Source: Marinobacter sp. F4218 (GTDB lineage Bacteria; Pseudomonadota; Gammaproteobacteria; Pseudomonadales; Oleiphilaceae). Taken from it: a DNA stretch of 64,000 nucleotides. Position 1 is the first letter of the stretch. Each line of letters opens with the position of its first letter. Where the stretch lies: assembly GCF_019443085.1 (NCBI RefSeq), contig NZ_JAHZIL010000003.1, forward strand, positions 1,488,001 to 1,552,000, given 5' to 3'. Shown here one piece after another: positions 42,924 through 52,350 of this stretch. Below the pieces are notes generated by a model. It was not told where the DNA came from, did no database searches, and saw nothing but the letters and a program-made list of their open reading frames with translations. The translations under genes and the position numbers were made by a program.

Positions 42924-44381
42924 TTACTTTTGTATTGACGAAGGGAACCTTACATAGAAGCAGGCGCCCTTGTCGACTGAGGAGTCAGCGTAAATTTCAC
43001 CGAAGTGTCGCCGCACAACCCGGTCAACCGTGGCCAGCCCCAGCCCCGTCCCTACGAACTCCGAGGGGGTGTGCAAGCGATTAAACGCGACAAACAGCTT
43101 GTCCACGTATTTCATGTCGAACCCGACACCATTGTCCCGAATTGCAACGGTAATACTGTCAGAAGCTTCACAAGCCGTCACAGCTATGCGGCGCTCGCCG
43201 TTCTTGGACGTGTACTTCCAGGCATTCTCGAGCAGATTCTGAAAAGCAACGCGGATCATTCTACCATCGCCCACTACCCGAATACCCGGTTGTATCCGGA
43301 CATACGTCGGGAGGGGGTCAGTGGTTTCCCTCAGCTCTTCCACAATTTCCTCAAGCATGGCGCTGAGATCGAGCTGTTTGATCTCCATCGCCTGACGGCT
43401 GACCCGGGAGAGTACCAGAAGCCCGTCAATCAGCCCCCCCATTCTTACGGTGGCCGTTCGTATCCTGGACAGGTAATCCCGTCCAGTCTCGTTTAGCTGG
43501 TCCCCACAGTCCTCTTCGAGGGCCTGACCGAAACCCTCAATCGCCCGCAGCGGCTGCCGAAGGTCATGGGAGACCGAAAAACTGAAGGCTTCCAGTTCCC
43601 TGTTGGCAAGACTCAGCTCCGAGGTGCGATCAGCCACGGTCCGCTCCAGTTCGTCACGACTCTGAAGTATCTTCAGGTTCTGCTGCTGGACGGTTCCAAT
43701 CATCTCGTTGAAGGCACTGCCCAGCCGTCCGAGTTCGTCTTTTCCATAGACCGGCACCCGGATGGAATAATCGTGGTCCCGGGCAATCCGCTCGGCGGCA
43801 TCCGAGAGCTGAAAGATCGGCTCAGATACCAGTCGCTGCAAACGCAACGCGACCCAGGCCAAAATCATCTGGATCACAATCCCGATGCTGAAAGTCACCA
43901 GGATGAAAGCCCTGATATGCTCACGCAACACCTCCAGCCGGGACATCAGATAGAATTGACCGACGATGTCACCGTCGAGCATTACCGGCTCCAGAAGACG
44001 ATAATAGTCGCCAACAAAACCAACCTCTGGCGGAACGGAAAGGGCCGGGCAGCTGGCATCATCCGACTCGTCCAATGCGCTCACCACTCGCCCCGCAACG
44101 TTATACACGCACACCTGTTCGATGGTTCCGATCTGGCGCAGGCTCGAAATTATGGTGCTGAGTTGCTGATCATCCTCGAACAGAAGCGCAGCCGCGGACT
44201 GCTCCGCCAGAATGTCCGCGATGACGTGCAGTTCCGACTCGAGCTGCTCCTGATAGTTCTCGTTTTCAACCACCACAAGACTGGTACAAACGAGCAGGAT
44301 ACCCAGCGTACTGATCGACAGCGTGAGCAAGAGCAGTTTGGTTTTAAGTGGCCAGTACTGCCAGCGCCAGCGGTCCATCAT
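42924..44381 (-). CDS. CHASE8-type sensor histidine kinase
   Basis: A 485-residue kinase. Transmembrane helix 1 is near residues 15-35; a CHASE8-like periplasmic domain (about 40-155) contains AALLFEDDQQLSTIISSL, similar to the YfiN sensor domain; helix 2 is near 160-185, then HAMP, HisKA (SVSHDLRQPLRAIEGF) and HATPase (DNGVGFD, GTGLGLATV). It overlaps the YfiR-like gene by 4 nt. A CHASE8 domain next to a YfiR homologue predicts control by periplasmic YfiR. Confidence 0.9.
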   Translation of the reverse strand: MMDRWRWQYWPLKTKLLLLTLSISTLGILLVCTSLVVVENENYQEQLESELHVIADILAEQSAAALLFEDDQQLSTIISSLRQIGTIEQVCVYNVAGRVVSALDESDDASCPALSVPPEVGFVGDYYRLLEPVMLDGDIVGQFYLMSRLEVLREHIRAFILVTFSIGIVIQMILAWVALRLQRLVSEPIFQLSDAAERIARDHDYSIRVPVYGKDELGRLGSAFNEMIGTVQQQNLKILQSRDELERTVADRTSELSLANRELEAFSFSVSHDLRQPLRAIEGFGQALEEDCGDQLNETGRDYLSRIRTATVRMGGLIDGLLVLSRVSRQAMEIKQLDLSAMLEEIVEELRETTDPLPTYVRIQPGIRVVGDGRMIRVAFQNLLENAWKYTSKNGERRIAVTACEASDSITVAIRDNGVGFDMKYVDKLFVAFNRLHTPSEFVGTGLGLATVDRVVRRHFGEIYADSSVDKGACFYVRFPSSIQK

Positions 44382-44896
44382 CGGATGACCCTCACGGCAA
44401 GTTCCAGCAATCGGGAATTGACATGGAGGCCCGCGCTCTGGGCAGCCTTCAGGTTAATCTCGAACCGGATAACATTGCCTTCCTTCACGTATCCGATGAT
44501 CCCGCCATCCTCCACAAAGTCGGGAATCTCACTGATCGTTAGCATTTGACGGTCATGTGCATAACCGATGATGGCCGGCAAATCCCTGGATCTGGCACTG
44601 CCGACAAACAGGACCTGACAGTCGTCACTGTCGGAAAGCGATTCCGGATAACCCAATGCCAGAGGCCGCCCCTGCGAGACACGGCCATCCAGTTGCTGCA
44701 GCACGTCACCAAAGGGGTCCTGCCCCAGAACACAGATCTTCAGGTCAGGCACATCCGACAGTGGATCTGCCCAAGTGATGAAGCGTGTGAAATTATAGAG
44801 GAAGGCTGCTTTGACCTCGTACTCCGAGCGCACGGAAGCACTGGAGGCTCCGACGACGGCGCACAAAAGCGATGCGACAAGGAATTTCAAAAACAC
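44378..44896 (-). CDS. YfiR-family periplasmic regulatory protein
   Basis: A 172-residue protein with a signal peptide (residues 1-20, ASSASV) and the YfiR/DUF4154 pattern EYEVKAAFLYNFTRFITW then ICVLGQDPFG, VLFVGSA and GGIIGYVKEGNVIRFEIN. In Pseudomonas YfiR holds back the CHASE8 protein YfiN; here the partner is the downstream CHASE8 kinase. It is the first gene of a four-gene signalling operon (44896 to 40704). Confidence 0.9.
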   Translation of the reverse strand: MFLKFLVASLLCAVVGASSASVRSEYEVKAAFLYNFTRFITWADPLSDVPDLKICVLGQDPFGDVLQQLDGRVSQGRPLALGYPESLSDSDDCQVLFVGSARSRDLPAIIGYAHDRQMLTISEIPDFVEDGGIIGYVKEGNVIRFEINLKAAQSAGLHVNSRLLELAVRVIR

Positions 44897-45204
44897 CTAA
44901 GGGCAACCCCCGGCTATCCATTTCATCGAACCCTTACCCTGAAGGCCGCACGTCGTGTGCAACCGATAAGCTAGCCCGGAGTGTTTAGATTGATCACGAT
45001 CCAGATTTGGCGTATCGGAGGCTCTTGCATGACACCCTGGCAAACACCCCCGATATTCCCCGAAAGGTTAGCACCGGTTTCCGTCTCGTCAATAAACCGA
45101 TCCCAATTAACCCCTTACGGATGAGACGCTTGTGGCAGTATCTCCATCGATTTGCGATTCTATAACAACATGTCCCCTTGCTTCTCTGGTAAATCGCTCA
45201 CTTT
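44897..45204. other. 308-bp gap between the yfiR-like gene and greB
   Basis: Divergent promoter area. I see no credible gene in it. The stretch nearest greB contains CTATAACAACATG (45159-45171), a plausible -10 region, and the stretch near yfiR has no clear motif. Confidence 0.45.
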
Positions 45205-45684
45205 ATGAAAACAAATCTGATCACCCGCGAAGGTTTCGACAAGCTGCAGGAAGAGCTGGATTTTCTCTGGCGCAAAGAGCGGCCCGAGGTGACCCGGAAA
45301 GTGACCTGGGCGGCGAGCCTCGGTGACCGCTCGGAAAATGCCGACTACCAGTACAACAAGCGGCGCCTGCGCGAGATAGACCGCAGGGTCAGGCACATCA
45401 GGAAACGGCTTGAAAGTGTTCGAATCGTGGATTATTCCGAGCTTCAGGAGGGCCGCGTGTTTTTTGGCGCCTGGGTCAGGCTGGTCGACGATGAGACCTC
45501 CCTGACTTTCCGAATTGTCGGCCCGGATGAAATCTATGAGCGAAAGGACTATGTCTCGATCGATGCTCCGATTGCCCGTGCATGCCTTAAAAAAGAAGCG
45601 GATGATGAAGTAATTGTCCGCACACCGGTAGGCGAGAAAACCTGGTACGTCGATCAGATCTGGTATGAAACGGACAAGGCCTGA
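45205..45684 (+). CDS. greB: Transcript cleavage factor GreB
   Basis: A 159-residue elongation factor that rescues backtracked RNA polymerase. The N-terminal coiled coil carries the acidic tip SLGDRSENADYQYNKRRLRE (residues about 39-58), which matches GreB; GreA has a shorter distinct sequence. FFGAWVRLVDD and GRKDY-like ERKDYVSIDAPIARA follow. It stands alone and is followed by a hairpin. Confidence 0.95.
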   Translation: MKTNLITREGFDKLQEELDFLWRKERPEVTRKVTWAASLGDRSENADYQYNKRRLREIDRRVRHIRKRLESVRIVDYSELQEGRVFFGAWVRLVDDETSLTFRIVGPDEIYERKDYVSIDAPIARACLKKEADDEVIVRTPVGEKTWYVDQIWYETDKA

Positions 45685-45693
45685 ACCAAAAAA

Positions 45694-45713
45694 AACCCCG
45701 TAAAAACGGGGTT
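45694..45713. terminator. Intrinsic terminator hairpin after greB
   Basis: AACCCCGT and ACGGGGTT form an 8-bp stem with an AAAA loop, 9 nt after the greB stop. An A-run on the 5' side would give a U-tract to minus-strand RNA; the plus side has no strong T-run. Confidence 0.7.
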
Positions 45714-45941
45714 AAGGCTAGCGCTGTGCTGGAGGGAGAAGCAAGCTATGGTTGAGACTTGCCTCAACATCTTCATCTTCCATTCTGCACAGCCGGGATT
45801 ACAGCAGAGTGGCCAGCGAATTACCTTTTGGACAGGGCAGGGGCGCACCGGCCTGGACAAAATTAGGTTGCACACTCTAGGGCCTGGCGCTAGTTTTCAG
45901 GCAAAGAATTCCACCACGATTTCCAGTCACGGAGCTTGCAA

Positions 45942-46223
45942 ATGAACACTCAGAAATTGCTGAACTTTGCCCTTGAAGGCATCGATACTCTTGGTTATCG
46001 CCTTGATCAGATGGGCATTACCGGCAAGGTCAACCGCCACAACATTGCGGCCTATCTGATGGCGGAACAGAAGTATCTGGAAGGTGAATGGGACAGCATC
46101 CAGGCCAGAGTGGGTCGCCGCCGGTCCCAATTCGAACACATCACCCATACTCTGGAAACACGTGCCGACGCGCTGATTGCCCCGGTGCGCGAACGGGTCA
46201 ACCGGTTCCGTACCGGCCAGTGA
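45942..46223 (+). CDS. Small helical protein of unknown function
   Basis: A 93-residue basic, predominantly helical protein. ATG 45942 with GGAG 7 nt upstream. No recognised domain. The pattern with many charged residues (RRRSQFEHITHTLETRAD) hints at a coiled coil or a phasin-like fold, but that is a guess. It lies downstream of greB and converges on the two-component operon. Confidence 0.65.
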   Translation: MNTQKLLNFALEGIDTLGYRLDQMGITGKVNRHNIAAYLMAEQKYLEGEWDSIQARVGRRRSQFEHITHTLETRADALIAPVRERVNRFRTGQ

Positions 46224-46225
46224 AT

Positions 46226-47707
46226 TCAGACGTCGCTGGTCTTGGGTGGGTTGTGGGAGCCCTCCTCGCCTGAACTGGAAGGCAACTCAGCCTGGGTGGC
46301 CTTGATGCGTTTGCTCACACCCGAGAAGGCCGGCATATGAATTGATACGGTCAGCCCGGGCGGGGTGCTGCCCGGGTAAGTGTCGCTCAGCACAATGTGC
46401 CCCTGGTGGATTTCGGCCACCGCACTCACCAGACTAAGTCCCAGCCCATTACCCGGCAAAGACCGACTCTTGCCAACCCGGTAGAAGCGCTGGAACACCT
46501 GATCTTTTTCTTCGTCGGGAATACCGATCCCACTGTCCCGCACCTCGAAGATGGCATCTGCCCCGTCCCTTCGGACAGCGACTCCAATTTTTCCATGTTC
46601 CGGTGTGTACTTGATTGCGTTGTCGATCAGGTTACTGATCATCTGGAACAGCAGGTCCCGGTCGCCCTCAATGAATACGTCCTTGTTCAGTCGCTGCTCG
46701 AACGTCTGTTCCTTGTCTTCGGCCAGCGCTTCATACAATTCGCAGGCGTCGGTCACCAGTTCATCGAGGGAAACGGGCTTCATGTCGGCAGTGTTGCCAC
46801 GGGTTTCCAGGCGGGCGATGCGCAACAGGGCATTGAAGGTTGCCAGCAACTGATCCGCCTCTGCCACGGCACGACCGGCCTGCTCGCGGGCCTCGTCGTT
46901 ATCCACTGACATCAGCGTGCTTTCCAGCTGGTTTCTGAGTCGGGTCAGGGGCGTTCTCAAATCGTGGGCAATACTGTCGGACACGTGCCGGATACCTTCC
47001 ATCAGATACACAATGCGATCGAGCATCTGGTTCAGGTTCTCTGCCAACTGATCGAAATCGTCGTCGGTTCCTCGGGTGGGAATCCGTAGCGACAGATGGC
47101 CGTTCATGATCCGCCGTGAGGTGTTGTTGATTATTTCGATGCGCCGGGTGGTGCTTCGGCTCATCAGGAAACCACCAAGCAGGGCAAGTGCCAGGGTAAT
47201 CCCCATCCCCCAGTTGATGGCGGTTTCAATTACCCGCTTGAGGTTGGTCAGCTCGTCGACATCGCGGCCCACCAACAGACGCAAGCCGCCCTGAACCTCG
47301 AAAATCCGGGCACGGGCCAGGCGTTTCGGGCCATTCCAGCCAACCGCCTCGTCCAGCGTGAAGTTGATCCAGCCGCTGTCGGAGCGGGAGCCTTGAGGCC
47401 AGGATTCGATGTTACCGGCGAGTTTAAGAAAATCGTCGGTCGTGAGGAGATAGATGGACTTGGCGTTGGGGTCGCGTGAGACCCGCTCGCGAATGATGGT
47501 AATCAGGCCGTTCACACCCCGGCCGCGATACTGCTCGGCCAGACCGGCGATTTCCGCTTCGATGGTTTCGTCAGTCTGGGCAGTCATGAAGCCCGCAGTA
47601 CGCCAGTAGATAAAGGCCAGTAACAAAAATACCGAGGTGGCAAAAACCACCATGTACAGCAGAGCGAGCTGGAAGGACGAAGTTCTTAGTTGACTAAGCA
47701 GTTTCAC
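46226..47707 (-). CDS. Membrane sensor histidine kinase
   Basis: A 493-residue kinase. I chose GTG 47707 (MKLLSQLRTSSFQLA) because the longer frame lacks a match and this start overlaps the end of the upstream regulator gene by 14 nt. Helices near 12-35 and 155-178 flank a periplasmic sensor (about 36-155). HAMP is followed by HisKA (DSIAHDLRTPLTRLRN), HATPase (IDNAIKYTPEHG, GNGLGLSLV). Partner of the regulator upstream. The signal is unknown. Confidence 0.9.
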   Translation of the reverse strand: MKLLSQLRTSSFQLALLYMVVFATSVFLLLAFIYWRTAGFMTAQTDETIEAEIAGLAEQYRGRGVNGLITIIRERVSRDPNAKSIYLLTTDDFLKLAGNIESWPQGSRSDSGWINFTLDEAVGWNGPKRLARARIFEVQGGLRLLVGRDVDELTNLKRVIETAINWGMGITLALALLGGFLMSRSTTRRIEIINNTSRRIMNGHLSLRIPTRGTDDDFDQLAENLNQMLDRIVYLMEGIRHVSDSIAHDLRTPLTRLRNQLESTLMSVDNDEAREQAGRAVAEADQLLATFNALLRIARLETRGNTADMKPVSLDELVTDACELYEALAEDKEQTFEQRLNKDVFIEGDRDLLFQMISNLIDNAIKYTPEHGKIGVAVRRDGADAIFEVRDSGIGIPDEEKDQVFQRFYRVGKSRSLPGNGLGLSLVSAVAEIHQGHIVLSDTYPGSTPPGLTVSIHMPAFSGVSKRIKATQAELPSSSGEEGSHNPPKTSDV

Positions 47708-48374
47708 GCAACATGTACCCTGCACCCCGGATGGTCTGCAGTAAGGGTGTATCGAATTCCTTGTCGATCTTCGCCCGCAGGCGGCTGATGTGCACGTCAA
47801 TCACGTTGGTCTGGGGATCAAAATGATAGTCCCATACCTTTTCGAGCAGCATCGTGCGGGTGACCACCTGGCCGGCATTGCGCATCAGGTATTCAAGCAG
47901 GCGAAACTCTCGGGGCTGGACATCAATGCTTTGGCCGGCTCGCTTCACGGTACGCGCCAGCAGGTCCATTTCCAGATCCGCCACGCGCAGTACCGTTTCG
48001 GTTTCGGCCGTCTGTCGGTTACGGCGAACCAGTGATTCGATCCGGGCCAGCAATTCCGTGAACGAGAAAGGCTTGGTGAGATAGTCATCGCCACCGCCAC
48101 GCAGGCCCTCTACCCGGTCGTCGACATCACCCAGCGCACTGAGGATCAGCACTGGCACCTGGTTACCCGTGGCCCGAACCGTTTTGATGATGGACAGTCC
48201 GTCCATCCCCGGGAGCATACGATCCACGATCATGATGTCGTAGTCCTCGCTGGCGGCCATGAGCATTCCGTCTTTTCCGTCCGCGGCATGGTCCACGACG
48301 AAGTCTGACTCTCTCAGTCCTTTTACCAGATAGTTTGCTACATCCTGATCGTCTTCGATTACCAGTGCTTTCAC
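47694..48374 (-). CDS. OmpR/PhoB-family response regulator
   Basis: A 226-residue regulator with receiver domain (Asp in IMIVDRMLPGMDG, Lys in LTKPFSF) and a winged-helix domain (about 130-224) ending GAGYMLRETA. Transcribed first, it overlaps the kinase gene. Likely autoregulated. Downstream genes on this strand do not suggest a target. Confidence 0.93.
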   Translation of the reverse strand: MKALVIEDDQDVANYLVKGLRESDFVVDHAADGKDGMLMAASEDYDIMIVDRMLPGMDGLSIIKTVRATGNQVPVLILSALGDVDDRVEGLRGGGDDYLTKPFSFTELLARIESLVRRNRQTAETETVLRVADLEMDLLARTVKRAGQSIDVQPREFRLLEYLMRNAGQVVTRTMLLEKVWDYHFDPQTNVIDVHISRLRAKIDKEFDTPLLQTIRGAGYMLRETA

Positions 48375-48469
48375 CGGTTTTCCTCCCGATAGCGGATTAC
48401 ATTAATTACCGACAAGGGTACGAAGAAGTCAGGGGACGGGCCAGTTACGATCTTGTAAGAGGGTGTCGC

Positions 48470-49261
48470 CTATGGCGACGGTCGAGCACCGCTCGAAAAC
48501 CACCCAAGACTGCTACCGGTCTCTCCCGAGGGCCGGTATTCCGCGCTTACCCAGCCTTCATAACCCATACTGTCGATCGCTTCGAAAACATTCGAAAAGT
48601 TAATCTCTCCTGTCCCCGGCTCATGTCGACCGGGATTATCGGCAAACTGAATGTGACCGACCCATGGTAACAGGCATTCCATGGATCGGATCAGATCTCC
48701 TTCCATGATCTGCATGTGGTATAGGTCGTACTGCAAGCGAACGTTATCGGCATCGACTTCCTCGATCAAGGCGAGCACCTTGCCTGAGGTATCCAGGATA
48801 AAACCGGGCATATCAACCCGAGAGTTGATTGCCTCCAGGCACAACGTGATATCTTCAGCAGCAAGCTTTTCCGCAGCATAAGCCACGTTATCGACCAATG
48901 TCTGCCAGGCCACATCCTCCGACACCGAATCGGGCCGCAGTCCAGCCAGACAGTTCAGTCGCCGGCAGCCCAGAGCCCTGGCGTACTCGATGCCCTGATC
49001 CACACCAGCCCGGAATTCCTCCAACCGATCCGGCAAGCAGGCGATGCCCCGCTCACCGGCATCCCAATTCCCCGGCGGCAGGTTAAACAACACCTGGGTC
49101 AGGTTATTGTCACTCAGGGCCCGGGCCAGCAGATCCTTGGGATAAGCATAAGGGAACAGGTATTCGACACCAGCAAAGCCGGCCGCGCGGGCACGGGCAA
49201 ATCGCTCGGTAAAATCCACCTCGGTAAACAGCATCGACAGGTTGGCGGCAAAACGTGGCAT
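48470..49261 (-). CDS. hyi: Hydroxypyruvate isomerase
   Basis: A 263-residue TIM-barrel enzyme interconverting hydroxypyruvate and tartronate semialdehyde. The N-terminus PRFAANLSMLFTEVDF and GVEYLFPYAYP, plus CLEAINSRVDMPGF and HIQFADNPGRHEPGTGEI (metal ligands) match Hyi. It lies directly after glxR, 3 nt apart. The pair implies a glyoxylate-to-glycerate route. Confidence 0.94.
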   Translation of the reverse strand: MPRFAANLSMLFTEVDFTERFARARAAGFAGVEYLFPYAYPKDLLARALSDNNLTQVLFNLPPGNWDAGERGIACLPDRLEEFRAGVDQGIEYARALGCRRLNCLAGLRPDSVSEDVAWQTLVDNVAYAAEKLAAEDITLCLEAINSRVDMPGFILDTSGKVLALIEEVDADNVRLQYDLYHMQIMEGDLIRSMECLLPWVGHIQFADNPGRHEPGTGEINFSNVFEAIDSMGYEGWVSAEYRPSGETGSSLGWFSSGARPSP

Positions 49262-49264
49262 GTC

Positions 49265-50176
49265 TTACTCCTTCAGGCTGCGGCCAAGGGAACCCAGAAG
49301 CGAACCGTTCAGGTGTTCCAGTTCCAGCAGCAAACCACTGTGATCGACATCACTGTGGCCGTTGGCGACCAGTGACAGATATTCGTTGTGGACCTGCTGG
49401 GACAGCGGCAGGGTGAGCCCCTCTGTACGGGCTTCGTCCAGAATCATGCGCATGTCCTTGAGCTGAATGCGCGCAGGCGCGCCCGGTGAGAAGTTCCGAT
49501 CCAGCATTCTCTGCCCGTGCAATTCCAGAATCCGGCTGCCGGCAAAGCCTCCCATCAGCGCCTCCCGGACGGCCGCCGGATCAGCGCCGCCCTTGGCGGC
49601 CAGCAGCAGCGCTTCGGACACAGCACCGATGGTGATACCCACGATGGCCTGGTTGGCCAATTTGGCCAACTGGCCAGCCCCAACCGGCCCGATTCTGGTG
49701 CAGGTTCCCAGTGTTGAGAAGATCGGCTCTGCGCGGGTCAGGTCATCCTCGGAACCGCCGGCCATGATGCTCAACCGGGCTTCCGCTGCCCCCACCGTGC
49801 CTCCGGACACCGGCGCATCAACGTAGCCAGCCCCCCGTTCTGCAGCCAGCTCGGCATGGCGACGGGCTACGGAAGGCTGAACCGAGCTCATATCAATCAA
49901 CAGTGAGTCCTGCTTGAGCGCGTTCAGGGTACCCTGTCCTACCAGCACCTGATCGACGACGTCGCTGTTCTCCAGCATGGTAACCACCACATCCGCATCG
50001 CGCACCGCTTCTGACGGTGAGTCGGCAATTTCGGCCTCACCGGAAAACGGTTCGCATTTGCTGGCAGTGCGATTCCAGAGAGTCATCGGGAATCCGGCAT
50101 CCAGCAGGTTGCGCGTCATGGGTGCACCCATCAGGCCAATCCCGAGAAATGCGATGTGCGGTCGTGCTGAGATCAT
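49265..50176 (-). CDS. glxR: Tartronate semialdehyde reductase (2-hydroxy-3-oxopropionate reductase)
   Basis: A 303-residue NAD(P)-dependent beta-hydroxyacid dehydrogenase. Dinucleotide motif FLGIGLMGAPM at the N-terminus, substrate motif DAPVSGGTVGA and catalytic Lys in LAKLANQAIVG. I use ATG 50176 (MISARPHIAFL); an ATG at 50191 is also possible. It makes D-glycerate from tartronate semialdehyde and is co-transcribed with hyi. A glyoxylate carboligase gene is not within the window. Confidence 0.9.
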   Translation of the reverse strand: MISARPHIAFLGIGLMGAPMTRNLLDAGFPMTLWNRTASKCEPFSGEAEIADSPSEAVRDADVVVTMLENSDVVDQVLVGQGTLNALKQDSLLIDMSSVQPSVARRHAELAAERGAGYVDAPVSGGTVGAAEARLSIMAGGSEDDLTRAEPIFSTLGTCTRIGPVGAGQLAKLANQAIVGITIGAVSEALLLAAKGGADPAAVREALMGGFAGSRILELHGQRMLDRNFSPGAPARIQLKDMRMILDEARTEGLTLPLSQQVHNEYLSLVANGHSDVDHSGLLLELEHLNGSLLGSLGRSLKE

Positions 50177-50231
50177 ACCCGTAAATTCCATGCAGTGGTC
50201 TGAAGAGTGGTGCCATCGATTATACAAACAA

Positions 50232-50263
50232 AAACGCCACCAACCGGAACGGTGGTGGCGTTT
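50232..50263 (-). terminator. Intrinsic terminator of rpoH
   Basis: AAACGCCACC and GGTGGCGTTT form a 10-bp stem with a 12-nt loop, and on the minus strand the stem is followed by a T-rich run (TTTTGTTTGT). It lies 28 nt beyond the rpoH stop codon. Confidence 0.85.
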
Positions 50264-50291
50264 CGAGAGATCCTCGCTGGAAGCCTTGGAC

Positions 50292-51152
50292 TCAGGCCAC
50301 TTCGGCCATCTGGTTCCGGATCTTCTTCATCGCGTTCTTTTCAAGCTGGCGAATCCGCTCGGCAGAGACGCCGTAACGGGCTGCCAATTCATGCAGCGTG
50401 GACTTGCTGTCGGAAAGCCAGCGCTCACGCAGGATATCCTGACTGCGATCATCCAGACCGTCCAACGCCTCCATCAGACGACCGTTGGAATCCTCGGTCC
50501 AGTCGGCGTTTTCAAGCTGGGTCGCCGGATCGCTGCGACGATCTTCAAGGTAATAGGCCGGTGCCTGGTACGCGTTATCCTCGTCGTCGTCCATCGGTCC
50601 ATCAAAGGCGGTGTCTTGGGAGGCCAGCCGGCCTTCCATTTCACGGACAACACGCGGCTCAACGCCAAGATCGGCGGCCACCGCTTTCAGCTCATCGTGA
50701 TTCAGCCAGGCAAGCTTCTTCTTCTGACTACGGAGATTGAAGAACAGCTTTCGCTGGGCCTTGGTGGTGGCCACTTTCACGATGCGCCAGTTACGCAGAA
50801 TAAACTCGTGGATCTCTGCCTTGATCCAGTGCACCGCAAAGGATACCAACCGGACCCCGTATTCCGGGTTGAAGCGCTTCACCGCCTTCATCAGGCCAAC
50901 GTTGCCTTCCTGAATAAGATCAGCCTGAGCCAAGCCGTAGCCGGAATAGCTTCTGGCGATGTGAATCACGAATCGCAGGTGAGACAGAACCAGTTGACGC
51001 GCGGCATCGACATCACCGTCGTAATGGAGCTTTTCGGCCAGCTCCCGCTCTTGATCCGCCGTGAGAACCGGAATGCGACCCGCAGCCTGAATATAAGACT
51101 CGAGATTGGCACCCGGAACCAGTCTGTCAATCAACTGTAAACTCGTACCCAT
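50292..51152 (-). CDS. rpoH: Heat-shock sigma factor sigma-32 (RpoH)
   Basis: A 286-residue sigma factor. Region 2 carries [20 protein letters not shown] and [19 protein letters not shown], the latter with the RpoH-specific QRKLFFNLR segment nearby. Region 4 has a helix-turn-helix ([17 protein letters not shown]). The RBS GGAGG lies 7 nt before ATG 51152. It is downstream of ftsX in the usual gene order and has its own double promoter. Confidence 0.96.
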   Translation of the reverse strand: MGTSLQLIDRLVPGANLESYIQAAGRIPVLTADQERELAEKLHYDGDVDAARQLVLSHLRFVIHIARSYSGYGLAQADLIQEGNVGLMKAVKRFNPEYGVRLVSFAVHWIKAEIHEFILRNWRIVKVATTKAQRKLFFNLRSQKKKLAWLNHDELKAVAADLGVEPRVVREMEGRLASQDTAFDGPMDDDEDNAYQAPAYYLEDRRSDPATQLENADWTEDSNGRLMEALDGLDDRSQDILRERWLSDSKSTLHELAARYGVSAERIRQLEKNAMKKIRNQMAEVA

Positions 51153-51181
51153 GCTTTAACCTCCGAACCTGACAGCCGTTT

Positions 51182-51226
51182 AATATAGCAACTTAAAATT
51201 AGACTGCCAAGAACCTGAAAAGTTCC
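51182..51226 (-). promoter_or_regulatory. Overlapping sigma-70 and sigma-E-like promoters of rpoH
   Basis: On the minus strand TTGGCA (51205-51210), a 17-nt spacer and TATATT (51182-51187) form a good sigma-70 promoter. Overlapping it, GGAACTT (51220-51226), a 16-nt spacer and TCTAA (51199-51203) match the sigma-E consensus. The transcription start would be about 20-45 nt before the ATG. Confidence 0.65.
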
Positions 51227-51345
51227 CGAATTCCTCAGTAAAACGTTTAAAATCAACCATCTGAAAAATTCACCGTGGCTTTCTCTGACCCCGAAACTAC
51301 GCCAGGGCCACCTGCACTTTCAATACGGTTTTCCCGCAATCCGGA

Positions 51346-52350
51346 TCATCCTCCGGCAATTTCGCCAGGCTCAATGTCGTCCAGATGCCGCTTTACTGCG
51401 ACCCAGGCGCCTAGCCAGCCTAGCAGCATCGCAACAATAATCAACGTCAAGGCACCATCAACACTCAATCCATTCAGGGAGAACTCACTGCGATAGAGGC
51501 CGGCGAGACGTTCAATCGGCCCACTCAACCACCAGAGCGACAGTTGCAGAAGCACCCACGCCACGACGCCACCACCCAATCCAAACCAGGCACCGGTGTA
51601 AAGAAATGGCCGACGCACAAAGGCATCCGTTCCGCCCACCAGCTTGGCAACCAGAATCTCGTCGCGCCGATTTTCGATCGCTAATCGGACCGTATTACCG
51701 ATTACCAACACCACGGCCGCAGCCAACAACAGAGAAAGCGCCCAGACCGCTCGGGCCAGCAAATCGGTCATGGCGTTCAGTCGCTGCAGCCAGCCGAGGT
51801 CCACCTGCACGCGCTCAATGCCCTCCATACCCTGGACAAAGCGCACCAGCCCCTCCACGCCGGCCTCTGAACGGGCACTTTCCTCCGGCGTGATGAGCAA
51901 GGTGTGGGGCAGCGGGTTATCTTCAAGGTAATCCAGTGCGTCCTCCAGCCCCGATGACGCCCGAAATTCGGTCAGCGCATCTTCCCGATTGACCAGCTCC
52001 ACCTCGGCGACCCGCCCGTCGACCCCGATTTCCTCACGCAATTCGCGGGCATCTTCCAGGGGTACCTCCAGCTGCAGGTAAGCGGTCAGGCGGGCACTGC
52101 TTTCCCACCCCGCACTGACACCCTCAAGACTGGTGAGCAACAATAACAGAGCGACCGGTAGAGCCAACGCCACACCCATCACGGTCCACGTCATGAGACT
52201 CGCCACCGGCGTTTGCCACAGGCGCGCGGCACTGTCGCGTGCCACCTTGCGATGGTGGGTCAGGTAACTTTCCGCCTGCTGCCGCCAGGCTGCCCGGGAG
52301 GTCTTGGCACCCCTTGTTGCGTCGGCTTTTCGCCGTGGGTCAGTGGCCAC
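51346..52350 (-). CDS. ftsX: Cell division permease FtsX
   Basis: A 334-residue membrane protein with four hydrophobic segments and a periplasmic domain between the first and second (about 75-195), the layout of FtsX. I start it at GTG 52350 because a strong GGAGG lies 5 nt upstream and the frame overlaps ftsE by 11 nt. With FtsE it activates periplasmic peptidoglycan hydrolase regulators at the division septum. Confidence 0.93.
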   Translation of the reverse strand: MATDPRRKADATRGAKTSRAAWRQQAESYLTHHRKVARDSAARLWQTPVASLMTWTVMGVALALPVALLLLLTSLEGVSAGWESSARLTAYLQLEVPLEDARELREEIGVDGRVAEVELVNREDALTEFRASSGLEDALDYLEDNPLPHTLLITPEESARSEAGVEGLVRFVQGMEGIERVQVDLGWLQRLNAMTDLLARAVWALSLLLAAAVVLVIGNTVRLAIENRRDEILVAKLVGGTDAFVRRPFLYTGAWFGLGGGVVAWVLLQLSLWWLSGPIERLAGLYRSEFSLNGLSVDGALTLIIVAMLLGWLGAWVAVKRHLDDIEPGEIAGG

